Origin: UBA4416 sp040386075 | Lineage (GTDB): Bacteria > Bacteroidota > Bacteroidia > B-17B0 > Aurantibacillaceae | Assembly (NCBI GenBank): GCA_040386075.1 | Contig: JAZKGE010000045.1 | Location: forward strand, 1-64,000 | Direction: 5' to 3' | Length of the DNA: 64,000 nucleotides | Part shown: positions 38,424 through 46,469 of the stretch, piece by piece | Layout of the letters: each line of letters opens with the position of its first letter | Position numbering within the stretch: the stretch's first letter is position 1 | Program-made: the position numbers and the translations under genes | The notes under the pieces: model-generated | The model's input: the letters and a program-made list of their open reading frames with translations, nothing else | Database searches by the model: none | Told to the model about the DNA's origin: nothing

Positions 38424-38858
38424 ATGTTTTCAAAAGCGTGTGAATATGGGATAAGGGCAAGCATTTATATTGCAGGGCAATCGCATAAGGACAAGCGTGT
38501 GAGTTTAAAAGATATCGCCAAAGAGATCGGATCTCCGGAAGCATTTACAGCTAAGATCTTGCAGCAGCTTTCTAAGAACAACATTATCGATTCAGTAAAA
38601 GGGCCGAGTGGAGGATTTCAGATAGAGCAAAAGAAATTACATAAAGTTAAATTGAGTCATATTGTACTGGCTATTGACGGGGATTCTATTTACAAAGGTT
38701 GCGGTTTGGGTTTAAAAGAATGTTCTGAGAAAGTTCCCTGTCCGGTTCATAACCAGTTTAAGGTGATCAGAAATAGTATTATTACAATGCTTGAAAGCAC
38801 TAATCTTTCAGATCTTTCTTCAGGATTAAAGGATGGATCAACGTTTTTGAAAATGTAA
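38424..38858 (+). CDS. Rrf2-family Fe-S transcriptional regulator
   Basis: The 144-residue protein has the Rrf2 winged helix (YGIRASIYIAGQ, VSLKDIAKEIGSPEAFTAKI, IDSVKGPSGGFQI) and a C-x6-C-x5-C cluster-binding motif (GCGLGLKECSEKVPCPVH), as in NsrR or IscR. It should carry a [2Fe-2S] or [4Fe-4S] cluster and respond to nitric oxide, redox or iron-sulfur status. It is followed by a small membrane protein that may be its target. The signal sensed is inferred from family only. Confidence 0.9.
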   Translation: MFSKACEYGIRASIYIAGQSHKDKRVSLKDIAKEIGSPEAFTAKILQQLSKNNIIDSVKGPSGGFQIEQKKLHKVKLSHIVLAIDGDSIYKGCGLGLKECSEKVPCPVHNQFKVIRNSIITMLESTNLSDLSSGLKDGSTFLKM

Positions 38859-38939
38859 AAAAATTTATAATAATAAAAGATAAAAAGGTCTTAATATATT
38901 TAATTAATAAAACAAATAATAATCAAAAAAACAGAAATC

Positions 38940-39287
38940 ATGAACACAGTAAATTTAAACTCAGGAACACGTAATTTTGAAAGTAAACAGCAAACCATCA
39001 CTTTTAAAAATCCATTACAAAAATGGTTTGAAAAACAAGCTGATAGTTTTGAGTATGCACGTTTTGGTATGATGGCCATTTACATGATCGTACAAAGTTG
39101 TATAGCAGCCATCGCAGCAATGTATATTTTAAAAAATGATGCGCACATTTTGTTATTATCTGTTACTGCCGCTCTGGCGATGGCAAGTAACAGTGTATTC
39201 ATTGCACAAGGGAGTGCAAAACTATGTTTAGCTGTTTTTTATTTAAGCGTAGTGATAAATGTTTTATTTATACTCTTCAATATTTAG
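38940..39287 (+). CDS. Small membrane protein downstream of the Rrf2 regulator
   Basis: The 115-residue protein has a hydrophilic N-terminus of ~38 residues and three transmembrane helices (about 41-63, 67-88, 93-114). No cofactor ligands stand out and the family is not recognised. It follows the Rrf2 gene by 81 bases on the same strand, so it is a candidate member of that regulon. A nitric-oxide or redox-stress role would fit but is guesswork. Confidence 0.65.
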   Translation: MNTVNLNSGTRNFESKQQTITFKNPLQKWFEKQADSFEYARFGMMAIYMIVQSCIAAIAAMYILKNDAHILLLSVTAALAMASNSVFIAQGSAKLCLAVFYLSVVINVLFILFNI

Positions 39288-39301
39288 TTGAGGAGTATAA
39301 A

Positions 39302-40078
39302 TTATTTTCCTTTAAACTCGGGTTTCCGCTTTTCTAAAAAGGCATTTACGCCTTCAGCGTAATCCAGTGTAGAAGCTGCATCAACCTGTACGATTCCTTC
39401 GCGCGCTAATTGCTTGTCGTGGGTATTAAACATACTTTCGTTCAATAAACGCTTGGTTAATCCCATTGCTTTGGTTGGCATATTGGCCAGTGTATTTGCA
39501 AAGGCTAATACATCGGTCATGAACGTATCATCAGCAAATACTTTATAGATCATTCCCATTTGTTGAGCATCCGTAGCCATTACCTTATCGCCTGTCATCA
39601 TTAAAGCCGCCGCCCTTTGAAAACCTACTAAACGGGGTAAGAAAAATGTTCCGCCACTATCTGGGATCAAACCAATTTTACTGAAAGCCTGGATAAAAGA
39701 AGCAGAGCTTGTAGCTGTTACAATATCGCAGGCCAGCGCAATGTTTGCGCCCGCACCAGCTGCTACACCATTAACTGCGGCAATGATAGGCTTTTCAATT
39801 TTGCGTAATCGTAAAATGATCGGATTGTAATGTTCGTCAACAATTTTTGCAATGCCGGGTCCTTTTGGATCAATGGCTTCGGCAAGGTCCTGGCCGGCAC
39901 AAAAAGCTTTTCCAGTTCCTGTTAATACAATTGCTCTCACATTATCATCGGTTTCTGCTTTATCTAAAACCTGTTGAAGCTGTAAAGCCATTTCGCGGTT
40001 AAAGCTGTTGAATTTATCAGCACGGTTCAACGTAATAACCATGACCTTATCTTGTAATTGGGAAAGTATATAACTCAT
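39302..40078 (-). CDS. paaG: 1,2-epoxyphenylacetyl-CoA isomerase
   Basis: The 258-residue crotonase has AFCAGQDL (oxyanion hole), AAVNGVAAGAGANIALACD and GLIPDSGGTFFLPRLVG, in which an Asp takes the usual second Glu position, as in PaaG. It converts ring-1,2-epoxyphenylacetyl-CoA to the oxepin-CoA after the PaaABCE monooxygenase reaction. It is on the same strand as, and downstream of, paaABCD, though a histidine kinase gene lies between. That placement supports PaaG over a generic enoyl-CoA hydratase. Confidence 0.85.
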   Translation of the reverse strand: MSYILSQLQDKVMVITLNRADKFNSFNREMALQLQQVLDKAETDDNVRAIVLTGTGKAFCAGQDLAEAIDPKGPGIAKIVDEHYNPIILRLRKIEKPIIAAVNGVAAGAGANIALACDIVTATSSASFIQAFSKIGLIPDSGGTFFLPRLVGFQRAAALMMTGDKVMATDAQQMGMIYKVFADDTFMTDVLAFANTLANMPTKAMGLTKRLLNESMFNTHDKQLAREGIVQVDAASTLDYAEGVNAFLEKRKPEFKGK

Positions 40079-40112
40079 AATAGGTTGTTTATTGATGAGT
40101 TAAAAATGGGAT

Positions 40113-41618
40113 TTATTTTTTGGAAAACGAAATTTTAAATATGGTTCCTTTTTTGTCGCTGTTTAATGTATAATTACCATTGATCTGTTCGATCAGACCT
40201 GCTAATATATCCATACCGATAGAATTTTTAGGAATAACGTTCTTATCAAAACCTTCACCATTATCTTTAATGGTTAAAAATACCTGGTTGTTATTTTCTA
40301 AAAGGATGACTTCAATTTGTCCTTCTGTTTTGTTACTAAATGCATGTTTGTAGGCGTTGGTAATTAATTCGTTCACGATCAATCCTAACGGAATAGCCGC
40401 AGCAATATTTATATGTACATCTGTAATGCCTTTGATGATTTTTACATGTTCAATTGATTTGTAGGATTCAGAAATATGATCCACCAATTGATTCAAGTAT
40501 TCTTTGAAATTTAACTCAGCATAAGATTTTGCTTTGTAGATCAGCTCATGAACAGCTGCAATGGAATCGATACGGTTGCGGCATTCCATAAACAATTGTT
40601 TGTGATAGTCGTCACTCGATTTTTCGGATTGCATGTTGAGTAAACTGCCAACAATGGCTAAATTATTTTTAACACGGTGATTTACTTCCTGTAATAAAAC
40701 CGTTTGTTCGTTCAATGCTATCTCCAGTGCTCGTTTTGCCTGTTGTTTATTATGAGATTCGATAGTAAGTGAAAGCATTTGTGCAGCCACCAAACCGTAT
40801 TTTTGTTCCTGTAAGGTCCATACCCTTGGAGCGCCCACATTTTCAAAACAGATCACGCCGATCATTTCACCCTCAATCCTAACCGGGATATCCATCAAAG
40901 ATTGAATGTTATTTGGTTTTAAATAAAAGTCATAAAGCTCTGCTGTTTTGGTTTCGTTAAAAGAATCGCGTGTCAAAATAATTTTTTCTGTTTCAAATAA
41001 CTTGAAATAAAATGGCATGGCAATACGTGGCAGATCTGTTTGTGGTACCAGTTTATTTACTCTTGCATCAAAATTCCCTACACACTGTATACGTGTTTTA
41101 TCTTCATCAAAGATCCAGGCATTCACACGTGTTGTGTTCATGGCACGTGATGAAGATTCAAGGATCTCATAAATAGCTTTATCAATTTCTCCATCTCTTA
41201 TTCTTCTTGATCTGGAAAGGTTTTCGATGGTTAAGCTTTTTTTAAGAATATCTTTTCTGACAAGATTTTGTTGTGTGTTATCTCTTAAATAAAAAACAAA
41301 TAAGGGTTCTTTTTTTTCCTGGTCTTCGATGCATTGAACCCTGAAGGCAATATTGATAAAGGTTCGTGTCTTATGTTTAAAATTTTCTGTCCCATATATT
41401 TCTCCAAATTTTACAACAGTTTCTAAAACTGTCTCAAGCGAAAATAATGGATTGATAAATAGCCATGTAAATCCATTCTCCGCAATTTCCTTTTCTGAAA
41501 AGCCAAGTAATGAGCTATTATTTTCTGTTTGAAAAACAATTTCACCACGTTCATTCAAAACATATACATGCTCTAAAAAATTATTGATCACATGTGTGAA
41601 AACGGAATTGTTTATCAT
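40113..41618 (-). CDS. PAS-GAF sensor histidine kinase (HisKA_2/HWE type)
   Basis: The 501-residue soluble kinase has a PAS domain (about 1-125; YVLNERGEIVFQTENNSSLL), a GAF domain (about 150-300) that recognises SVPVRIEGEMIGVICFEN-like patterns, and HisKA_2 (NEQTVLLQEVNHRVKNNLAI). An HATPase with NELITNAYKHAFSN and DNGEGF follows. It has no attached receiver. It lies inside the paa cluster between paaD and paaG, so it may sense aromatics or pathway status; that is inferred from position only. Confidence 0.8.
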   Translation of the reverse strand: MINNSVFTHVINNFLEHVYVLNERGEIVFQTENNSSLLGFSEKEIAENGFTWLFINPLFSLETVLETVVKFGEIYGTENFKHKTRTFINIAFRVQCIEDQEKKEPLFVFYLRDNTQQNLVRKDILKKSLTIENLSRSRRIRDGEIDKAIYEILESSSRAMNTTRVNAWIFDEDKTRIQCVGNFDARVNKLVPQTDLPRIAMPFYFKLFETEKIILTRDSFNETKTAELYDFYLKPNNIQSLMDIPVRIEGEMIGVICFENVGAPRVWTLQEQKYGLVAAQMLSLTIESHNKQQAKRALEIALNEQTVLLQEVNHRVKNNLAIVGSLLNMQSEKSSDDYHKQLFMECRNRIDSIAAVHELIYKAKSYAELNFKEYLNQLVDHISESYKSIEHVKIIKGITDVHINIAAAIPLGLIVNELITNAYKHAFSNKTEGQIEVILLENNNQVFLTIKDNGEGFDKNVIPKNSIGMDILAGLIEQINGNYTLNSDKKGTIFKISFSKK

Positions 41619-41703
41619 CGAAATTACTTTAAGCTAATATAAAGCTTATTTCGTAATATAAAAAGCGTATTTAGTCGAAGTATGGAGGGATTTAACTATT
41701 TTA

Positions 41704-42192
41704 TTAAATGCACTTAAAATAATCGAAAGGTTCAAGGCAATCCTGGCATTGATATAAGGCTTTGCAGGCTGTACTTCCAAACTGCGAGATCAGTTTAGTT
41801 TTTAGGGATTTACAACGTGGACATTGAACCGCACTGTGTTTTCCTGTCATCCAGTTCTTATCTTCTGTGCTATGCTCCGGTGGCGCTATGCCGTATTTCC
41901 TTAATTTTTCTTTTGCCTCAGGAGTTATCCAGTCGGTTGTCCAGGGTGGAGAAAAAATAGTGTTGATAGTAATGTTAGCGAACCCGTTTTCTGTTAGTTT
42001 TTTTCTCACATCATCCTCAATTTGTTTCATAGCCGGACAACCGGAGTAGGTAGGTGTGATCTTTAAGGTGATGGATGTTTCATCAACAATGTCAATATCC
42101 CTGATCACTCCAAGCTCAATGATAGAGATCACCGGAATTTCAGGATCAGGAATTTCTGAAAGCAGAGAAAAAATATGTTCTTTTGAATACAT
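41704..42192 (-). CDS. paaD: Phenylacetyl-CoA epoxidase maturation subunit PaaD
   Basis: From the ATG at 42192 it is 162 residues, matching family length. It has the DUF59/MIP18-like domain (LSEIPDPEIPVISIIELGVI; YSGCPAMKQIEDDVR) and the C-terminal zinc-binding region PRCKSLKTKLISQFGSTACK...CQDC. PaaD helps build the metal centre of the PaaABCE epoxidase. The start overlaps the stop of the 35-codon gene upstream as TAATG, which supports 42192 over an upstream in-frame ATG at 42249 that would overlap most of that gene. Confidence 0.9.
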   Translation of the reverse strand: MYSKEHIFSLLSEIPDPEIPVISIIELGVIRDIDIVDETSITLKITPTYSGCPAMKQIEDDVRKKLTENGFANITINTIFSPPWTTDWITPEAKEKLRKYGIAPPEHSTEDKNWMTGKHSAVQCPRCKSLKTKLISQFGSTACKALYQCQDCLEPFDYFKCI

Positions 42193-42299
42193 TATAAGAT
42201 AAAAATTGCGGCTATGATCATGATCACTATGATCACAATGTATTGCCATACATCAACAAAGTAAGGTGCTATTTTTTTCCAGGATCCTTTAAACGACAT
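42192..42299 (-). CDS. 35-residue single-helix membrane protein in the paa cluster
   Basis: A 35-codon frame starts with ATG at 42299 and ends with TAA at 42192-42194. The protein has a short polar head (SFKGSWKKIAPYFVDVW) and one long transmembrane helix (QYIVIIVIMIIAAIFIL). Its ATG overlaps the stop of the 120-aa gene as TAATG, and its stop overlaps the paaD ATG as TAATG. Double overlap with good spacing is strong evidence for a real coupled gene. Function is unknown; it may anchor or modulate the pathway at the membrane. Confidence 0.7.
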   Translation of the reverse strand: MSFKGSWKKIAPYFVDVWQYIVIIVIMIIAAIFIL

Positions 42300-42661
42300 T
42301 ATTCAATAATGATTCGGCATGCTTTCGTTAAAACTTTTTTATCCTTAAAATATTTAATGGTTAGATTAATGATATTGCCTTTTTTATTACTGATCCCTGT
42401 ATTTGTGATCGAGATCGGAATTTCATTGCCATTTACGATCATTCCCGAAATTTTAGTGTCGTTGAAATTATACTCGGTGCTTTCAATTTCATAATCTTTT
42501 GGAATGGATGGAACTAACTCTTTTATGCCTGTGATCTGGGATAATTTTTCGCTTTTGATCTTTATAACCTCAACGTTCTTATTTTGTGAAAAAGTAACCA
42601 AACCAATAAACACCAACACTAAGGTGGCGATCTGTTTTCTTATATCAAATTCTAAACTCAT
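42299..42661 (-). CDS. Hypothetical exported or membrane-anchored protein
   Basis: The 120-residue protein has a hydrophobic N-terminal segment (IATLVLVFIGLVTFSQ) that is a signal peptide or anchor, and a beta-rich remainder (VEVIKIKSEKLSQITGIKEL). The family is not recognised. Its ATG overlaps the stop of the 155-aa gene upstream (TGATG) and its stop overlaps the next ATG (TAATG), so it is the middle of a coupled chain leading to paaD. Both proteins carry a similar KxxxITGIKELVPSIPKDYEI-like stretch, so they may be paralogues. Confidence 0.65.
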   Translation of the reverse strand: MSLEFDIRKQIATLVLVFIGLVTFSQNKNVEVIKIKSEKLSQITGIKELVPSIPKDYEIESTEYNFNDTKISGMIVNGNEIPISITNTGISNKKGNIINLTIKYFKDKKVLTKACRIIIE

Positions 42662-43005
42662 CAGGTTATAATAAACACATAGTTTTTCTTGAAAGTAGTT
42701 TTACAATCGGATTTGACATTTTCAATGAAAAATTTTTGTCCGGCTTTCATGCCTTTAACAATTGATTTTAGGTCAGAGCTGACTTTATTACTTTTCATAG
42801 AAAGCGTTTTCCTTAATTGCGGCGTGTCGATCGCAAACTGAAATGCTGTGATCGGACAATCTTTTGGAAAAGCTGGAAGTAATTCACGTATGGTTTTGGC
42901 TTTCACAAAACGCGATTTACTGATTTTTATTTTTCCGGTAGGTTGTGCCTGCGAGAAAACCGCTAATGCGAAAAAAGAAAACAGGATCAAAAAGAAGTGT
43001 TTCAT
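42661..43005 (-). CDS. Hypothetical exported protein in the paa cluster
   Basis: From the ATG at 43005 it has about 114 residues and a signal peptide (KHFFLILFSFFALAVFSQAQ). The mature part contains KAKTIRELLPAFPKDCPITA, which parallels IKELVPSIPKDYEI in the next gene, so the two are likely related small secreted proteins. The upstream in-frame ATG at 43128 is unlikely because it overlaps the end of paaC and precedes the signal peptide. The function is unknown. It starts the coupled chain that ends in paaD. Confidence 0.65.
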   Translation of the reverse strand: MKHFFLILFSFFALAVFSQAQPTGKIKISKSRFVKAKTIRELLPAFPKDCPITAFQFAIDTPQLRKTLSMKSNKVSSDLKSIVKGMKAGQKFFIENVKSDCKTTFKKNYVFIIT

Positions 43006-43114
43006 TATTGTATTTTTTTGCGGTGTAACACACCAGTTTGAATTCTGTGGCTTAATGCCTTTATCTTTGTACAAGATACAAAAAGCAGGCCTGTAATGAT
43101 CAATCACTATAATC

Positions 43115-43885
43115 CTACCATTTAGCATCGGGGTACATACGAGGCAATGCTTGCATTTCGGCTAAAATATAAGCTAAATGCTCTGTATGAATTCCTTTAC
43201 GGCTACCTGTTTGCATAAACACATTTTCAGGTTTTGTTAGAGTAGATCTTTCAAGTAAAGTTGTCATGTGGTTTTCCCACTTTGTTTTCACTTCATTTAG
43301 GTCTACCGCGATACCTTCTTTGATCAGGATCCCGTCTACTTCATTCATCTCAAACAATTCTCCTGTGTATTGCCACAATTCATTTACCGCCGTTTGCGCT
43401 TTATTATGACTTTCTTCTGTGCCATCGCCAAAACGCTCTACCCACGACGAAGTGTGGCGTAAATGATAAGTAACTTCTTTAATTGATTTTTGAGCAATAC
43501 CTGCTAATGTTTCATCTTTGCTCTTTGCCAGTTCCTGGTAAAAATACAGATCAAAACAATCTACTATTGCCTGGCGAACAATGGTTCTAGCATAATCACC
43601 ATTTGGTTGCTCAGTTATTTGTGCGTTAAAATATTGTCTGTCATTTCTGAAATAGGCAAGATCATCGGCGCTTCTACCTTTATTTTCAAGTGTTGAAGCG
43701 TATTCTAACAATGATTTAGCAGTACCGGTAATATCTAGCGCAATGTTGGTCAATGCGAGATCTTCTTCTAAAAACNNNNNNNNNNCGTGGCCTGTCCATT
43801 CGCTTAAGCGTTGAGCTAAAATTAAATTGGTGTCTCCTAATCTTAATGTGTAATTAAATAAAGCTTCCTGTGTTGTCATAATCAT
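43115..43885 (-). CDS. paaC: Phenylacetyl-CoA epoxidase structural subunit PaaC
   Basis: The ~254-residue ferritin-like protein has the PaaC pattern: YTLRLGDTNLILAQRLSEWTGH, EDLALTNIALDITG, FRNDRQYFNAQI, YHLRHTSSWVERFGDGT and HTEHLAYILAEMQALPR. It lacks the di-iron ligands of PaaA and forms the A2C2 core with it. A run of ten N (43776-43785) lies after SEWTGH. The family has two residues at this point before FLEED, so the true gap is probably four bases and the reading frame is intact in the organism. Confidence 0.88.
   Translation of the reverse strand: MIMTTQEALFNYTLRLGDTNLILAQRLSEWTGHXXXXFLEEDLALTNIALDITGTAKSLLEYASTLENKGRSADDLAYFRNDRQYFNAQITEQPNGDYARTIVRQAIVDCFDLYFYQELAKSKDETLAGIAQKSIKEVTYHLRHTSSWVERFGDGTEESHNKAQTAVNELWQYTGELFEMNEVDGILIKEGIAVDLNEVKTKWENHMTTLLERSTLTKPENVFMQTGSRKGIHTEHLAYILAEMQALPRMYPDAKW
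43776..43785. other. Assembly gap of ten N inside paaC
   Basis: A ten-base run of N. The flanking codons and family comparison (GH-x-x-FLEED) suggest about four missing bases. It does not represent a real mutation of paaC. Confidence 0.9.
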
Positions 43886-43888
43886 TAA

Positions 43889-44176
43889 TTACATATGTCC
43901 GATAGCATCGGGAATTTGATAAAAAGTTGGGTGACGATAAACCTTATCGTTTGATGGTTCAAAGAAAGGTCCGATATCTTCAGGACTACTGGCTACAATT
44001 GCATTAGATGGCACAGCCCAGATAGAAACACCTTCACCGCGGCGTGTGTATAGATCTCTTGCATTTTGCAGAGCCATTTCTTTATCAAAAGCGTGTAAAC
44101 TTCCACAGTGCACAAAAGGTTGCCCTGCTTTTTTTTGTAAAAATATTTCCCAAACCGGGCCTTGATTATCTGACAT
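43889..44176 (-). CDS. paaB: Phenylacetyl-CoA epoxidase subunit PaaB
   Basis: The 95-residue protein has PaaB features: WEIFLQKKAGQPFVHCGSLH, ALQNARDLYTRRGEGVSIWAVP and DKVYRHPTFYQIP. PaaB joins two A2C2 cores in the complex. It starts 34 bases after paaA and ends three bases before the paaC start, so the three genes form an operon. The length equals the family's. Confidence 0.92.
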   Translation of the reverse strand: MSDNQGPVWEIFLQKKAGQPFVHCGSLHAFDKEMALQNARDLYTRRGEGVSIWAVPSNAIVASSPEDIGPFFEPSNDKVYRHPTFYQIPDAIGHM

Positions 44177-44210
44177 TTTAATAGTGCTTTTTGTTAAGTT
44201 TAGTTTTTAT

Positions 44211-45152
44211 TTATGCTGCTTCGTAAACTTCTTTACGTTTTTTAGCGAATGCCTGTGCCGCTGCTCTTACCCATTCACCTTCTTTGTGAGCTTTGTTACG
44301 CGCCAACAAACGTTCTTTGTTACAAGGACCATTACCGCTAATTACTTGTTTAAATTCAACCCAATTTGGTTCGCTGTAATCGTATCCTTTTTTAGCTTCG
44401 TTCCATTTTAAATTTGCATCAGGCACAGTTAATCCTAAATATTCAACCTGGGGAACTGTTTGGTTCACAAATTTCTGACGTAACTGGTCATTGGTTTCAC
44501 GCTTGATCCTCCACTTAATAGCATTTTCACTGTTAGGTGATTCTGAATCCGGTGGACCAAACATCATCATGGTTGGATACCACCAACGGTTCAAGGCATC
44601 CTGAGCCATTGCTTTTTGATCGGAAGTACCAAAGGATAAATGTGTCATGATCTCAAAACCCTGGCGCTGGTGAAAACTTTCTTCTTTACAGATGCGTACC
44701 ATAGCACGGGCATAAGGCCCGTAAGATGTACGCTGTAACATCACCTGGTTCATAATGGCAGCGCCATCCACTAACCAGCCCACAGCGCCAATATCGGCCC
44801 AGGTTAAGGTTGGGTAATTGAAGATCGAAGAATATTTTGCTTTACCAGTGTGTAAATTATCCAGTAATTCATCGCGGCTGATCCCAAGGGTTTCGGCTGC
44901 TGTGTATAAATATAGACCATGTCCGCCTTCGTCCTGTACCTTAGCCAATAATACGACTTTAGCACGTAAACTCGGGGCACGGGTAATCCAGTTACCTTCC
45001 GGTAACATCCCTACGATCTCAGAATGTGCATGCTGCGATATCTGGCGGATCAAATGCTTACGGTAATTATCCGGCATCCAATCTTTTGGCTCCACCATTT
45101 CATTTTTGGCTAATTTGCCTTCAAACACATCTTCAAATTTGTTAACTTCCAT
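44211..45152 (-). CDS. paaA: Phenylacetyl-CoA epoxidase catalytic subunit PaaA
   Basis: The 313-residue ferritin-like di-iron protein has the ligand regions EGGHGLYLYTAAETLG and ICKEESFHQRQGFEIM and the PaaA-typical FGPPDSESPNSENAIKWRIK. It oxidises the ring of phenylacetyl-CoA to the 1,2-epoxide with O2 and electrons from PaaE. It is the first gene of the minus-strand paa group and has its own promoter at 45174-45204. It is divergent from paaE. Confidence 0.95.
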   Translation of the reverse strand: MEVNKFEDVFEGKLAKNEMVEPKDWMPDNYRKHLIRQISQHAHSEIVGMLPEGNWITRAPSLRAKVVLLAKVQDEGGHGLYLYTAAETLGISRDELLDNLHTGKAKYSSIFNYPTLTWADIGAVGWLVDGAAIMNQVMLQRTSYGPYARAMVRICKEESFHQRQGFEIMTHLSFGTSDQKAMAQDALNRWWYPTMMMFGPPDSESPNSENAIKWRIKRETNDQLRQKFVNQTVPQVEYLGLTVPDANLKWNEAKKGYDYSEPNWVEFKQVISGNGPCNKERLLARNKAHKEGEWVRAAAQAFAKKRKEVYEAA

Positions 45153-45173
45153 TGTTTTTATTTATGAATTACA

Positions 45174-45204
45174 CAAATATACGCTTTTGGCCGCTTTTTT
45201 TCAA
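45174..45204 (-). promoter_or_regulatory. Promoter of the paaABC operon
   Basis: On the minus strand TTG (45204-45202), 20 bp, TATATTTG (45181-45174), an exact -7 match, 21 bases before the paaA ATG. Confidence 0.8.
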
Positions 45205-45276
45205 AGGTTTTATCCTCAATTTATGCCCGTTTAAACAATAAAAATCATTTGATGTATAATTATCACATTAATATTT

Positions 45277-45284
45277 TATTTTTG
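45277..45284 (+). promoter_or_regulatory. -7 promoter box of paaE
   Basis: TATTTTTG, an exact TAnnTTTG match, 19 bases before the paaE ATG. The nearest TTG is 25 bp upstream (45249-45251), longer than usual, so only the -7 box is supported. Confidence 0.55.
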
Positions 45285-45303
45285 CGCTACAAAAAAAATA
45301 AAA

Positions 45304-46383
45304 ATGGCAAGATTTCATACCTTAAAAGTAAAAGATGTTCGCAGAGAAACGGCTGATGCAGTTTCCATTGCTTTTGATATCCCTTTAGCAATTCAGCACG
45401 AATATCAATTCAAACAAGGTCAATATATTACTGTAAAATTAACAGTTAATGGCGAAGAATTACGCCGTTCTTATAGTATTTGCACGAGTCCTTATAGCGA
45501 AAAAGAATTACGCGTAGCAGTTAAAGAAGTAAAAGACGGTCGTGCTTCTACGGTAATGAACCGCACCTGGAAAGTAGGGGATATCGTTGAAGTAATGACC
45601 CCAATGGGAAATTTCAGTTCTGTATTATCAGGGAACAATAAAAAACATTATGTGTTATTTGCCGGCGGAAGCGGTATTACACCCATGATGAGTATTTTGA
45701 AAAGTGTACTTTATATTGAAAAACAAAGCACTGTTACATTAATATATGCCAACAGAGATGAAGAGTCGGTGATATTTAGTGCTGAGATCGAAAAAATTGC
45801 TGCGGATAATACTGATAGAGTAAAAGTGTTGAATGTTTACGATATTCCTAAAACGCAGGTGGATGATCTTCAAAAAGGATTATTAACGGTTGACAGGGTA
45901 AAAGCCATCATCAATACCTACAGTGCTACCAATGCTGATGAATATTTTATTTGCGGTCCGGGCCCGATGATGGAAAATATCAAACAGGCTTTGGAAGGAG
46001 TTAACATTGCTAAGGAAAAGATTCATATCGAGTATTTTAGCGCTGTAGCTGATGCGGTAGCAAAAGCTGAGAACACCAGTGCTGTGGTAGGAGGTGATGT
46101 GACTAGCGAGGTAACAGTTATACAATACGGTATTGAAACAACTATGAAATTGCATACAGGCGGCTTATCTATCCTCGATGCTTCAATTGATGCCGGTGTG
46201 GATGCACCATTCAGTTGCAAAGGAGCGGTTTGTTGTACCTGTCGTGCTAAAGTAACTGAAGGTAAAGTGAAAATGGATGCTAACTTTGCATTAACCGATG
46301 CTGAAGTGGAAGATGGGTTTGTATTGACCTGTCAGGCACATCCGTTAACTGAAAAAGTGGTGATTGACTTTGACGCGATCTAA
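45304..46383 (+). CDS. paaE: Phenylacetyl-CoA epoxidase reductase subunit PaaE
   Basis: The 359-residue reductase has an FAD domain (RRSYSICTSP at 54-63), an NADPH domain (GGSGITPMMS at 121-130; FICGPGPMM) and a C-terminal plant-type [2Fe-2S] domain with C305, C310, C313 and C343 (CKGAVCCTC). It passes electrons from NADPH to the di-iron centre of PaaA. It is encoded divergently from paaABC rather than in the usual single operon. A strong terminator follows. Confidence 0.93.
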   Translation: MARFHTLKVKDVRRETADAVSIAFDIPLAIQHEYQFKQGQYITVKLTVNGEELRRSYSICTSPYSEKELRVAVKEVKDGRASTVMNRTWKVGDIVEVMTPMGNFSSVLSGNNKKHYVLFAGGSGITPMMSILKSVLYIEKQSTVTLIYANRDEESVIFSAEIEKIAADNTDRVKVLNVYDIPKTQVDDLQKGLLTVDRVKAIINTYSATNADEYFICGPGPMMENIKQALEGVNIAKEKIHIEYFSAVADAVAKAENTSAVVGGDVTSEVTVIQYGIETTMKLHTGGLSILDASIDAGVDAPFSCKGAVCCTCRAKVTEGKVKMDANFALTDAEVEDGFVLTCQAHPLTEKVVIDFDAI

Positions 46384-46406
46384 AGATCTATAAATTATTT
46401 ATTGGA

Positions 46407-46434
46407 GCCTTCGCTTATGAGCGAAGGCTTTTTA
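46407..46434 (+). terminator. Terminator of paaE
   Basis: GCCTTCGCT-TATG-AGCGAAGGC followed by TTTTTATTT. The 9-bp stem and T-run are typical of an intrinsic terminator. Confidence 0.9.
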
Positions 46435-46469
46435 TTTGAAATAGAAGTATATTTGATGAAATTACATCT

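Noticed and set aside
41704..42249. paaD start at 42249 with a His/Asp-rich N-terminus
   Set aside because: It would overlap the coupled 35-codon gene, and the extra residues are not part of the PaaD family.
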